From NCBI GenBank assembly GCA_030035585.1, contig CM057462.1, positions 64,018,734 through 64,082,733 on the forward strand: a stretch of 64,000 nucleotides of DNA. Reading direction: 5' to 3'. The notes under the pieces are model-generated. The model made no database searches and had not been told where the DNA came from. It saw only the letters and a program-made list of their open reading frames with translations. Made by a program: the position numbers and the translations under genes. Source of the stretch: Dugong dugon. Its lineage: Eukaryota > Chordata > Mammalia > Sirenia > Dugongidae. Below, in pieces: positions 11,041 through 22,374 of the stretch. The stretch's first letter is position 1; every line of letters begins with the position of its first letter.

Positions 11041-11055
11041 TCTAAGATGTATAAA

Positions 11056-11112
11056 CCCAAAAATACCCATTGCCTTCAAGTTGATTCTGACTCATAGCTA
11101 CCCTATATAGTG
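11056..11112 (-). repeat. SINE/RTE tail fragment (antisense)
   Basis: 'aaatacccattgccttcaag', 'ttgattctgactcatagct' is the 3' end of another antisense SINE, truncated to about 57 bp. Confidence 0.65.
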
Positions 11113-11779
11113 GGTATGAAATTGCTATTTTATTATTCAAGCCATACATGTATATTTAATACATTTAAACTGTACATGTATTAAATACATAATTTATATA
11201 TAAAATATCCTCTATAAAAATTTTTTTTAATGATTCCATTATTCAAAGTCTTGAAGCCTCCCTTTAATTCATAGGAGAAAAGAATTGGAATGCTACATAT
11301 GAATAAAAACTCTAGTTTCAATCGATATGAGAATTAATTATGACTGAATCATAGGTCTTACCATAAGAAACTGCCTCTTACCAATTTGATCCAGCTCCCT
11401 GATATATGGATATAAAAATGCTTCAATGCTCATATCTTTCCCATCATAACTTTAAAAAGCTTTAATATGTTTTTATTTAAATACATAAATATGACTTCAG
11501 AGATAACATGCATTTTTAGTACAGTATTTTATTTTCCATTTTTTTCCTCTAACTGCCTCTCCTTTTCACTTTACTGTCCACTAGTTCATAACCTCCTCTG
11601 CCCAAAGGGAATCCCATTCTGACATCATGCTAAACTTACTTGAACCTAATTTCTCAAAAGTTTAGAAATATGATATATTCCTGGTAAATTGAATCTCTTT
11701 TCAACATGTAGTAATTCTCTATTTCTAGTAATGATTTGTTTTAGTTAGTATTCGCCTGGCAAATTTTGCCATATAGATT
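11113..11779. other. Unassigned AT-rich sequence
   Basis: No gene recognised. Possibly very old LINE sequence. Confidence 0.35.
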
Positions 11780-12035
11780 TTTTGTTGTTGTTGTGAGTTA
11801 CCATGGAGTCAGTTCCAACTTACCAAAAACAAAACCAAATCCACTGTTGTCGAGTGGATTCTGACTCATAGTGACCCTATAGGACAGAGTAGGACTACCC
11901 TGTGGGGTTTCCAAGACTGTGACCTTAACAGGAAGCAGACTGCCACATCTTTCTCCTGAAGAGCAGCTGATTCGTTCAAACAGCCTACCTTTCGGTTAGT
12001 AATTGAGTGCTTCAACCAATGCACCACCAGGCTCC
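11780..12035 (-). repeat. SINE (antisense, long form) inserted beside an RTE tail fragment
   Basis: 11780-11820 (TTGTTGTTGTTGTGAGTTAC then GGAGTCAGTTCCAAC) is a short antisense RTE tail. From 11823 to 12035 an antisense SINE follows, with the module 'gcagactgccacatctttct' and ending GCACCACCAGGCTCC. Confidence 0.85.
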
Positions 12036-12099
12036 TTCGATTCTGACTTAGATATTCTAAATTCGCTTATACATTTATGAAAGGTCTTTTTTGTTTTTG

Positions 12100-12520
12100 T
12101 TACTGTTTGACACAAAATGGCATATTTCTGTTAGATTGATTGACTGCAAAAATATCCCCAATTTTCTTCCCTCCCTACATTCACACTCTTAGAAATGTGG
12201 CTGGCTTTCCATAACCTTCTAAATCAAAAATATTTTTTTCCTGGTCTTTTTCTCATCTTTTAACTGGTCAATGATTTTTTTAGCCATACAAAAGCATTTA
12301 ATTTTCACATAGTCAAATATGTATTTATTTATTATTTGTCTTTTCTTTTATAGCTTCTCCATTTCCAGTGTTGGCTAGGAAGATCTCCCCTACTCCTAGA
12401 TTGTTCATAATATCTCCTATTTTCTTGCAGAACTTTCATGATTCTATTTTTATACCTGCCTTTAATCCACAGTTTGGTGAAATTTTGACTTCTATTTGTT
12501 CAATGTACATGAAGCGGAGA
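12100..12520 (-). repeat. Old L1 ORF2-region fragment (antisense)
   Basis: Antisense L1 phrasing: 'tttatagcttctccatttcc', 'cctttaatccacagtttggt', 'gaaattttgacttctatttg'. Boundaries are rough. Confidence 0.45.
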
Positions 12521-12840
12521 TAATTATCTATGAAAGGCTGAATGACAAGATTGACAATGGGGTGCCAGGGAATTTTTCTGCACAGGGAAAATTGTACCCC
12601 ATGTGTCATTTCTTTTTGGCCAAGTGTCCCAAGTACATTCCACAAAGTCTAGTCTCATTTGATGATATCTGAAAGAAGGGTCCTTTGGTTGAATTAGTTT
12701 GAAAAACACTGCATATGATAACCTCTCTTGAAGATTCATGACATTATGAGGGCTCCAAGAAGTCTGCAGTGAACAAACAAGTCTGTTCAACTTTGCTTCA
12801 CCTAGCGTTTCCCCAGCTTGTCTGGCCTCTTTCCAGAAAT
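12521..12840. other. Unassigned sequence
   Basis: No gene recognised. The - strand frame at 12524-12862 (112 codons) has no recognisable domain. Confidence 0.35.
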
Positions 12841-12849
12841 ACTTCCTGT

Positions 12850-13190
12850 AATGCCATAACAAAATAGCACAAACTTAACATATTAAAATTGCATGCATTT
12901 ATTATGTCACAGTTTCTGTAAGTCAGAACCCTGAGTACTGTTACCTGAGTGTTCTGTAAAGTTGCAATCAAGATTTCATGAGGGCTGCATCCTCATCTGG
13001 AGGCTCGGCAGCCGATAGGTCCACTTCCAAGCTTACTCAGATTGTTGGCAGAATCAATTTCCTCATGACTATAGAATTCATGGCAGCTTGCTTCTTACAA
13101 TCTGGCAATGGAGGGATAAACTCTCCATTCATCTCACAAAACTAACAATGTTCTCTAGAGATAGCTTTGTGGACTAAATAGGATATTTCT
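12850..13190 (-). repeat. Ancient LTR-like repeat, copy 1 (antisense)
   Basis: Shares with 13735-14240 the order 'cacagtttctgtaagtcag', 'gcaatcaagatttcatgagg', 'catctggaggctcggcag', 'cttgcttctta'. I recognise the type (gtaacaaactaccccaaa...) but am not sure of its family name. Confidence 0.55.
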
Positions 13191-13324
13191 TGCCAATTTA
13201 CTTACAAAATCGATGTACTGTTGTTTAATAAAATTTTATGGGATAAATCTGGAGAAGGCAATATTGTTATATTGTTATAGGTGATAGTACAGTTAGCCTC
13301 TCCCTGCTTACCATTATACTTATT

Positions 13325-13720
13325 TTTTAATAGACTTTGTTTTTCTAGAACATTTTTAGATTTCTAGAAAAATTGTACAGAAAGTACAGAGTTCCCAATC
13401 ACCCCATATCCCTGCACATAGTTTGTCATATTATTAACATTTTGCATTCCTGTGGTACATTTGTTACAATTGATGAACCAATATTGATACATTATTATTA
13501 ATTAAAGTTCATGGTTACATTACGTTCCATTCTTTGTGTTGCATAGCCCTGTGGGTTTTGACAAATGCATCATGTCATGTGGCTGTCATTACAGTATCAG
13601 ACAGAATAGTTTCACTGCCCTAAAAATGCCCTGGGCTCCACCTGTTCATTGCCCCCACCCATCCAACCCCTGGAACTGCTGGTCTTTTACTATCTCTGTA
13701 GTACCATTATTCTTAAAAAT
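13325..13720 (-). repeat. L1 3' UTR fragment (antisense)
   Basis: Contains 'gtggtacatttgttacaatt', 'gatgaaccaatattgataca' and 'aatagtttcactgccctaaa', well-known text of old L1 3' UTRs in antisense. Confidence 0.7.
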
Positions 13721-13729
13721 GAAGATTAT

Positions 13730-14240
13730 AGTAATTATCTATTGCTGTTTAACAAATTACCCCAAAATTTAGTGACTTTAAACAAAAATAAACTACTATA
13801 TCTCAGTTTCTGTGGGTCAGGAATTCATGAGTAACTTGACTGGCTTGGAGTCTCTCATGAAGTTGTAGTCAAGATATCACCTGAGGCTGTAGTCATCTGG
13901 AGGCTCAACTGGGTCTATAGGATCTACTTCCAGGGTGGCACACTCACATAGTAGCAAGCTGGTGTTGGCTATTGGCAGGAGGCCTAAGTTCCTCTCCATG
14001 TGGGTTTCTCCCAGTGCTGCTTAGTGTCCTCATGAAATGGTGGCTGCTTTCCCCCAGATTGAGTGGTGCAAGAGACGAAAGCAGAAAAGGCAGTGTCTTT
14101 TATGACCTAGTCTCAGAAGTCACATACTGTCACTTCCAGAATATTCTGTTGATCTCACAAGTCAGCCCTTATTAAATGTGGGAAGTCACGAGTATCAAAA
14201 GTTGAGGATCATTGGCGACCATCCTGGATGCTGGCTACTC
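13730..14240 (-). repeat. Ancient LTR-like repeat, copy 2 (antisense)
   Basis: 'ttatctattgctgtttaaca', 'ttctgtgggtcaggaattca', 'catctggaggctcaactggg', ending in 'tggcgaccatcctggatgct'. It is a second, fuller copy of the element at 12850-13190. Confidence 0.55.
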
Positions 14241-14300
14241 CAGAGATCCTGAACTATTTTGAAAACAAATATTTTCCTCTCACATCACTCTCTCACATAG

Positions 14301-14573
14301 TGTCTTAGTTTTCTAAGGCTGCTATAACAAAATACCACAAGTGGGTACTGGCCATTGGATTCCTTCTGAGGGTTCTTAGAGAAGAACTGCTCCATCCCTT
14401 TCTCCTAACTTCTGGTGGCTGCCTTTGCTGGGTGTTCCTTTGCTGATTGTAGATATATCTTCACATGGTACCTTCCCCCTGTGTGTAACTTTGTTTCTGT
14501 GCTTGTTCTTCCCTTTTATAAAACACCACTCAGAAGTGATTAGGATCGGGGCCCACCCTAGTCCTCTATGACC
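14301..14573 (-). repeat. MaLR-type LTR fragment (antisense)
   Basis: Starts TGTCTTAGTTTTCTAAGGCT then 'ataacaaaataccacaagtg' and includes 'agtgattaggatcgggg'. Cut at the right by the RTE LINE. Confidence 0.75.
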
Positions 14574-17361
14574 TAAGTTAAGGATGAAATGGAACACTTA
14601 AAGATAGATATCCGAGGCATTAGTGAGCTGAAATGAACTACTAGTATTGGCCATTTTGAATCAGACAATCATATGGTCTACTATGCCTGGAATGACAACT
14701 TGAAGAGGAATGGTGTCACATTCATCATGAAAAAGAACATTTCAAGATCTAACCTTAAGTACAAATCTGTCAGTAATAGGATAATATCCATATGCCTTCA
14801 AGGAAGACCAGTTAATAAGACTGTTATTCAAATTTACATACCAACCACCAAGGTCAAAAATGAAGAAACTGAAGATTTTTACCAACTTCTGCAGTCTGAA
14901 ATTTATCAAACATGCAATCGGGATATATTGATAATTACTGGTGATAGGAATTCAAAAGTTGGAAACAAAGAAGAAGGATAAGTAGTTGTAAAATATGGCC
15001 TTGGTGATAGAAATGATGCCAAAGATTGCGTGACAGAATTTTGCAAGACTAATGACTTCTTCATTGCAAATACCTTTTTTCAACAACATAAACATTGACT
15101 ATACACGTGGACCTCACCAGATGGAAAACACAGGAATCAAATAGGCTACATCTGTGGAAAGAGATGATGGAAAACTCAGTATCATCAGTTAGAACAAGGC
15201 CAGGGGCTGACTATGGAACAGACCACAAATTTCACATATGCAAGTTCAAGTTAAAACTGAAGAAAATTAAAATAAGTAGATAAGAGTCAAAATACGACCT
15301 TGAAGATATCCCACCTGAATTTAGAGACCAACTCAAAAATAGATTTGACACATTGAACGCTAATGACCGAAGACCACACGAGTAGTGGGACGACATCAAA
15401 AACATCATACATGAAGAAAGTAAAAGGTCATTGAAAAGACAGGAAAGAAGAAAAGACTAAAATGGATGTCAGAAGAGACTCTGAAACTTTCTCTTGAATG
15501 TAGAGTAGCTAAAGCAAATGGAAGAAATGATGAAGTAAAAGACCTGAACGGAAGATTTCAAAGGGTAGCTTGAGAAGACAAAGTAAACTATTATAATGAA
15601 ATATGCAAAGACCTGGAGTTAGAAAACCAAAAGGAAAGAACATGCTGGATGTTTCTCAAACTGAAAGAACTGAAGAAAAAATTCAAGCCTCAAGTTGTAA
15701 TATTGAAGGATTCTATGGGCAAAATACTGAACGATGCAGGAAGCATCAAAGGAAGACGGAAAGAATACAGAGTTACTGTACCAAAAAGAATTGTTCAACA
15801 TTCAACCATTTCCAGAGGTAGCATATGACCAAGAGCCAAAGGTATTGAAGGAAGAAGTCCAAGCTGCACTGAAGGCATTGGCAAAAAACAAGGTTCCACG
15901 AATTGACAGAATACCAATTAATATGTTTCCACAAACAGATGCAGCGCTTGAGGTGCTCACTCATCTATGCCAGGAAATTTGGAAGACAGTTACGTGGTCA
16001 GCTGACTAAAAGAGATCCATATTTGTACCCATTCCAAAGAAAAGTGATACAACAAAATGTGGAAATTATTGAACAATATCATTAATATCACATGCAAGTA
16101 AAATTTTGCTGAAGATAATTTAAAAACCGTTGCAGCAGTGCATCGACAGGGAACTGCCAGAAATTCAAGCTTGATTCAGAAGTGGACGTGGAATGTGGGT
16201 GTTATTGCTGATGTCAGATGGATCTTGGCTAAAAGCAGAGAATACCAGGAAGATGTTTACCTGCGTTTTATTGACTATGCAAAGGCATTGGACTGACTGT
16301 GTGGATCATAACAAATTGTAGATAAACTGTGAAGAATGGGAATTCCAGAACACTTAATTGTGCTCATGAGGAACCTGTGCAAAGACAAAGAGGCGGTCAT
16401 TTGAACAGAACGAAGGGATACTGCGTGGTTTAAAATCAGGAAGGGTGTGTGTCAGGGTTGTTTTATTTCACCGTATTTATTCAATCTGTATGCTGAGCAA
16501 ATAATCAGAAAAACTGGACTATATGAAGAACAGAGCATGAGGATAGAAAGAATACTTATTATCAACCTGAAATATACAGATGACAAAACCTTGCTTGCTG
16601 AAAGTGAAGGGGACTTGAAACACTGATGAAGATTGATGAAGATTAAAGACTACAGCCTTCAGTATGCATTACACCTCAATATAAAGAAAACAAAAATCCT
16701 CACAGCTGGACCAATAAGCGACATCATGATAAACAGAGAAAAGACTGAAGTTGTCAAGGATTTCACTTTACTTGGATCCACAATCAACGCACATAGAAGC
16801 AGCAGTCAAGAAATCAAACCACATATTGCATTGGGCAAATCTGCTGCAAAAGACCTCTAACGTGTGAAAAGCCAAGATGTCACTTGGAGGACTAAGGTGC
16901 GTCTAACCCAAGCCATGATATTCTCAATCGCCTCATATGCGTGTGAAAGCTGGACAATGAATAAGCAAGATCAAAGAAGAATTGATGCCTTTGAATTACA
17001 GTGTTGGCGAAGAATATTGACAATACCATAGACTGCTAGAAGAACAAACAAGTCTGTCTTGGAAGAAGTACAGCCAGAATGCTCCTTGGAAGTGAGGACA
17101 ACATGACTTTGTCTCATGTATTTGGACATGTTATAGGAACTATCAGTCCCTGGAGAAGGACATCATGCTTGGTAAGGTTGAGGGTCAGTGAAAATGAGGA
17201 AGCCCCTCAACAACATGCCGTGACACAGTGGCTGCAACAATGGGCTCAAACAGCAATGACTGTGAGGATGGCGCAGGACCAGGCAGAATTTCCTTCTGTT
17301 GTACATAGGGTCACTATGAGTCGGAACCAACTCGATGGCACCTAACAACACCAACAACAAA
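14574..17361 (+). mobile_element. RTE LINE, nearly full-length but broken
   Basis: The longest RTE copy in the window. It runs from within the endonuclease domain (IITGDRNSKVGNKEEG near 14930) through the linker and the reverse-transcriptase region (ALKALAKNKVPRIDRIP near 15880; QYALHLNIKKTKILTAGP near 16660) to a tail ending CGATGGCACCTAACAACACC. The frame is interrupted many times, so it is not functional. About 560 bp of the 5' end seen in the copy at 18115 are absent. Confidence 0.92.
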
Positions 17362-17750
17362 ATTTTTCCTTGGTGGAGGCTCTGGGCTTGCGTGTTAAAA
17401 AAAAAAAAAGAGAGAGAGAGCGTAGATCAATGTTAATTGTAATGATTTTTATATATTCCACATTCTCTCAGGAAGGGACCTGATAATATTTTCTCGTTTA
17501 GATCACTTGGTTAAACATTTTAAGTTAAATGGAGAACTAACTCAGGAACATTTGGTTGCATAACATTCAGACCGTTCTGACTGATGGGCTTGGATTTTCA
17601 CCCACCTGTTAACCTTAATTTTATAGATATTATCTTATTTGAATGAACTCGAAGTTTAGTCTATCTCATCTTCAAAAAATGCAAGACCAGTTGATCCAAA
17701 GCTTGTTTCATTTAAAGATCACTTAGGTTTCTCTTTAATAACAATATTAA
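17362..17750. other. Unassigned, with A run and (GA)n
   Basis: An A run and (AG)n at about 17397-17421, then AT-rich sequence with no recognised gene or repeat. Confidence 0.4.
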
Positions 17751-17754
17751 GACT

Positions 17755-17910
17755 CATATAATGCTTATTTTGTGTCAGGCACTGTACCATGTATTTTACA
17801 TATACATTAACACATAAATCCTAAACGACAGAGAGGTAAAAGTGATTCTAGCTGATGAGTAGCAGAACTTGGATTTGAACCGAGGTAATCTGGACCAGCG
17901 CCTTCCTCTC
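17755..17910 (-). repeat. MIR SINE (antisense)
   Basis: 'ttgtgtcaggcactgtacca', 'ttggatttgaaccgaggtaa': diverged antisense MIR. Confidence 0.55.
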
Positions 17911-18114
17911 CTCAGCCAAGTGTTGGTCTAGATTTCTAGACCATGTTTACGTGAGAAACGTTGATTGTGGTGATGCATTAAAGACGACTGAAAATTCTTT
18001 CAGACTGCTCTCATTGAGAGGTCAGTCGATTTCCCCTCCACTTGAATCTGGGCAGGCTCTGTGACTGCCTTTGACTAAAAGAATTGATGCTGTGTAACTT
18101 CTGAGGACATCCAT

Positions 18115-19312
18115 GTGTCTGTCAGTTTGTCATACTGTGGGGGCTTGTGTGTTGCTGTGATGCTGGAAGTTATGCCGCTGGTATTCAAATGCCAGCAGGG
18201 TCATCCATGGCAGACAGGTTTCAGCTGAGCTTCCAGACTAAGACAGACTAGGAAGAAGGACCTGGAGGTCTACTTCTGGAAAGAATTAGCCAACGAAAAC
18301 GTTACAAATAACATCAGAACATTGTCTGATATAGTCATGGAAGATGAGCCTCTCAGGTTGGAAGGCACTCAAAAGATGACAGAGGAAGAGCTGCCTCCTC
18401 AAAGTAGAATCAACCTTAATGATGTGGATGGGGTCAAGCTTTTGGGACCTTTATTTGCTGATGTGGCATGACTCAAAATGAGAAGAAACAGCTGCCAACA
18501 TCCATTAATAATTGGAATGTGGAATGTATGAAGTATGAATCTAGGAAAACTGGAAATCGTCAAAAATGAAATAGAACTAATAAACATCAATATTCAAGGC
18601 ATTAGTGAGCTGAAATAGACTGGTATTGGCCATTTTGAATCAGACAATCATATGATCTACTATGCCAGGAATGACAACTTGAAGAGGAATGGTGTTAAAC
18701 ATTCACTGTCAAAAAGAATATTTCAAGATCTATCCTGAAGTACAAATCTGTCAGTAATAAGATAACATCCATATGCCTTCAAGGAAGACCAGTTAATACA
18801 ACTACTATGCAAATTTACACACCAACCACTAAGCCCAAAGATGAAGAAACTGAAGATTTTTACCAACTTCTGCAGTGTGAAATTGATCAACATGCAATTA
18901 GGATGCATTGATAATTACTGGTGATTGGAATGCAAAATGTGGAAACAAAGAAGGACCTGCACTTGGAAAATATGGCCTTGGTGATAGAAATGATGCCAAA
19001 GATTGCGTGACAGAATTTTGCAAGACCAACGACTTCTTCATGGCAAATATCATTTTTCAACAACATAAACAGCTGCTATACTCGTGGACCTCACCAGATG
19101 GAATAGATAGGAATCAAATCAACTAAATCTGTGGAAAGAAACTATGGAAAACCTCAATATCATCAGTCAGAACAAGGCTGGGGCAAACTTCGGAACAGAC
19201 AACCAATTATTCATATGGAAGTTCAAGTTAAAGCTGAAGAAACTTAGAACAAATCAAGGAGAGCCAGAGTACGACCTTGAGTATATCCCACCTGAATTTA
19301 GAGACCATCTTG
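18115..19312 (+). mobile_element. RTE LINE, 5' UTR and endonuclease part (sense)
   Basis: Carries the 5' end 'gtctgtcagtttgtcatact' and 'gtgatgctggaagttatgcc', then the endonuclease region; the frame at 18908-19126 reads MIITGDWNAKCGNKEGP. It stops abruptly before the RT domain, at 'tttagagaccatct', so it is a 3'-truncated copy. Confidence 0.88.
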
Positions 19313-19946
19313 CGATGGTCCTGCAGCCACTACTTTTCCAGGAATTGATTTTCCTGAAACCAACTTTGCTAGCAGCCTTTGAGGCAGGTGTGTCTGAATG
19401 GCAAAGTCCAGGCCACATGCCTAGCACTACCAGCAGGAGAGGTGAGAAGGGAAGTACTTAGCACTTTTAGCTTCTGTAGAGGATGATAGGCCCTGTCTCT
19501 CAGATTCATAACCTGAGGGAATGCCCTAAACGTAGGAAACGGGATTCCAATGCTGGGGGCCCAAAAGAAATGTCAAACGTCTACTACAGCCTTAATTTTC
19601 AATACCACCCTTGCTAGGGTCTTCAGCTTTGGACTGGTGTCAGTATACCTCACAGAGCCTGCTGCAAACAAGGCTCACAAATTTTAACGCCCTGTACCTA
19701 GAGCTGGTTATAGAATGAGGGGTAATTTAATACAGGCACAAGCTTTCACCAAGAAAACTGTTACCTCTGCCACATCAGAAAACTAGGAAATTAGAAAACC
19801 ATTGTCCTAACTATTGGCCCAGGAACACATCACCTTAGCCAAGATCTGGTAAATAAGACACCACTGCCAGAGCTGTTGGCACCAGAGCCATGAAATACTA
19901 AATCCTCAAGTGCTGACTCATCTCTCCCCCGCTTAACTCAGTTCCA
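19313..19946. other. Unassigned sequence
   Basis: No gene or clear repeat recognised between the RTE 5' part and the SINE. Confidence 0.4.
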
Positions 19947-19947
19947 A

Positions 19948-20161
19948 GGAGCCCTGGTGGCACACTCGTTAAGCACTTGGCTGCCAACTGACAGGTCAGC
20001 AGTTCAAACCCACCAGCTGCTCTATGGGAGAAAGATGTGGCAGTCTGCTATAAGTCTGTAAAAATTTACAGCCTTGGAAACCTTATGGGACAGTTCTACT
20101 CTGTCCTATAGGGTCACTATGAGTCGGAATCAACTCAGTGGCAATGGGTTCAGGTTTTGGG
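19948..20161 (+). repeat. tRNA-derived SINE, long form, with target duplication
   Basis: GGAGCCCTGGTGGCACACTC, module 'gggagaaagatgtggcagtc', tail GCAATGGGTTCAGG. Flanked by TAACTCAGTTCCA and TAACTCACGTCCA. Confidence 0.92.
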
Positions 20162-20189
20162 TAACTCACGTCCAGATTCAAGCCCTTTG

Positions 20190-20743
20190 CTTTGAGCAAA
20201 TCTGCTGCAAAAGAGCTCTTTAAAGAGTTGAAATTTAAAAAACAAATATGTCACTTTGAGGACTAAGGTGCACCCGACCCAAGCCATGGTATTTTCAATC
20301 ACCTCATATGCATGCAAAAGCTGGACAGTGAATAAGGAAGACTGAAGAAGAATTCACGCCTTTGAATTATGGTGTTGGCAAAGAATATTGAATACACCAT
20401 GGACTGCCAGAAGAACAAACAAATCTGTCTTGGAAGAAGTACAGCCAGAATGCTCTTTAGAAGGGAGAATGGTGAGACTTCATCTCGTGTACTTTGGACA
20501 GGTTATCAATTGGACAGGTTATCAAGAGGGATCAGTCCATGGAGAAGGACGTAATACTTGGTAAAGTAGAGGGTCATCCAAAAAGAGGAAGACCTTCAAC
20601 AAGATGAATTGACACAGTGGCCGCAACAATGGCTCAAACATAGAAACGATTGTAAGGATGGCACAGGACTGGGCAGTGTTTTGTTCTGTTATACATTGGG
20701 TCACCAGGAGTTGGAACTCACTCAAGGGCACCTAACAACAACG
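20190..20743 (+). mobile_element. RTE LINE 3' end (sense)
   Basis: Starts in 'gagcaaatctgctgcaaaag' and runs to CAAGGGCACCTAACAACAACG. Followed by an (AC/AT)n microsatellite at about 20743-20790. Confidence 0.88.
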
Positions 20744-20799
20744 TATATATACATACACACACACATACATATATATACATGCATATATTTTTTTATAGC

Positions 20800-21110
20800 T
20801 TTCAATTCCTTCCACATTCCCACATTCCAAGTTCTTCATTGGCTAATGTATATTAACACAGTTCAAATTTGTCTCCCAGCCCTGTAAGCTATTAAGGCTA
20901 AGGCTGCTGCCTTAATTAATCCATTAAATATTTTGTCTCTGCTGAGACTCCTCAAAGCAAACAAAGATGCATGATTTAACCACGTACTTACTGCTCCTTG
21001 GTAGTGGACTCTTAAAATTCAAGCTCCTATATTCCCTCTTAGATTCTGCCAAAATCCTCTAGGCAATTTCTGCAATTTATTCTGCATGTATTCCCTAATG
21101 CAGTGGAACC
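20800..21110. other. Unassigned sequence
   Basis: AT-rich; no gene or clear repeat recognised. Confidence 0.35.
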
Positions 21111-21119
21111 CTTTGTTTC

Positions 21120-21608
21120 TGTCCTCCCAGAGTCCTGCCTCTCTTCTTCTGATCACAGACTCCACTCCTTGAGCCACAGGGATGAGTGCACAGCCCAACC
21201 CAAGTTAATCAGTGCTTCCCTGAGATTTTTAGTAGAGTTGGGAGAACAATGCTACTTTCCTCTCTGATTATAAAATTGTGATTATGGGAGGCTGGAACTG
21301 TTGGTGGCCATAGCTCCACCCTCATGATGAGGTCAGATTTAGAGAATGAATTGGACTTGTAGAGAAGAAGGGGGGGAACTAGAAATGATAAGACCTGATG
21401 GCAATACAGTTCCCACTTCCAGTTGTCCTTAGGGCTATCTCTCCTGTAATTGGTTTATAATTAGTATATTAACATATTTTATAAAATAAATTAATTTGTT
21501 ATGTTGATATATTTTTATCCTGTCAACCCTTGGTTTTTTGCTTTTTTTTTCTTTAGAAAGTTGGACTTGGGTTTGAATCACTTGCAATCAAAAGTCCTGA
21601 TTAATATC
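21120..21608 (+). repeat. Old MLT1-like LTR (sense)
   Basis: 'gggctatctctcctgtaatt' and the end 'gggtttgaatcacttgcaat', 'caaaagtcctgattaatatc' fit an old MLT1-type LTR. Interrupted by an AT-rich segment. Confidence 0.4.
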
Positions 21609-21689
21609 AGTACTGTAATTTAATTTTGTATATTATCTCTATGTCAATGTAAAAGCTGGACCCAGTCTTGGACCAATTTTCATAAAGGC

Positions 21690-22370
21690 AGATTTTCATA
21701 TTTGTTCAGAAAAGGATGTAGGACTCAAGGGGAAGTATCTTACTTTGGGTTTTCCAGAATCTAAACCAAAGATTTTGAGTAGTTTATTTGGAAGTAGGAG
21801 ACACCAGTAAAGAGTGAACAAATGATACAGGTTGGAAAGGCAGCCAAGAAAAGGTGTCTTATTTAGCCAGCTTCCACGGGGACAACTGGAGCTTAATCCC
21901 AAGGGGAATAGCTGGGAAACAGCACAAAACACATATCTCAGAAGTATTGCACCTAAGGAGTGACAGAGCTGGGATATTTCTGCACCAACTCCAAGAGTCA
22001 TTGGTTGAAGGCTGCTCCCAGGAAGGTTAATTTCCTGACACTTCTGACCAGCTGGTTTGACAAAGTGACCTTTTATAGTGACAGGAAAGAAAAAAAAGGG
22101 CACAGAGATGCAGATATTAGAGGGTGGAATTCAGCTGGAGCACTCTGAAGAGCCTAAGCAATGTAGGTAGGGCATACACAGCATCTGCTACATGGAATGT
22201 TTCAGAGAGTTCCCCTATATTATACACCCCCAGTTTCATAGGCCTTTCTGAGTATGCTCAAATGGCCTGTTACAAATGCCAGGATCCCAGACTTTGCTGA
22301 TCAGAACCCTAACTTTGACCATGGAAATCTGGCACTGTTGATACTTTACCTTCCATAGCAACTCTACCAT
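21690..22370. other. Unassigned, possibly an old LTR (antisense)
   Basis: The text 'gagtagtttatttggaagta' then 'gagacaccagtaaagagtga' looks retroelement-derived, but I cannot name the family. The - strand frame at 21696-22103 (135 codons) has no recognised domain. Confidence 0.35.
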
Positions 22371-22374
22371 ATAT

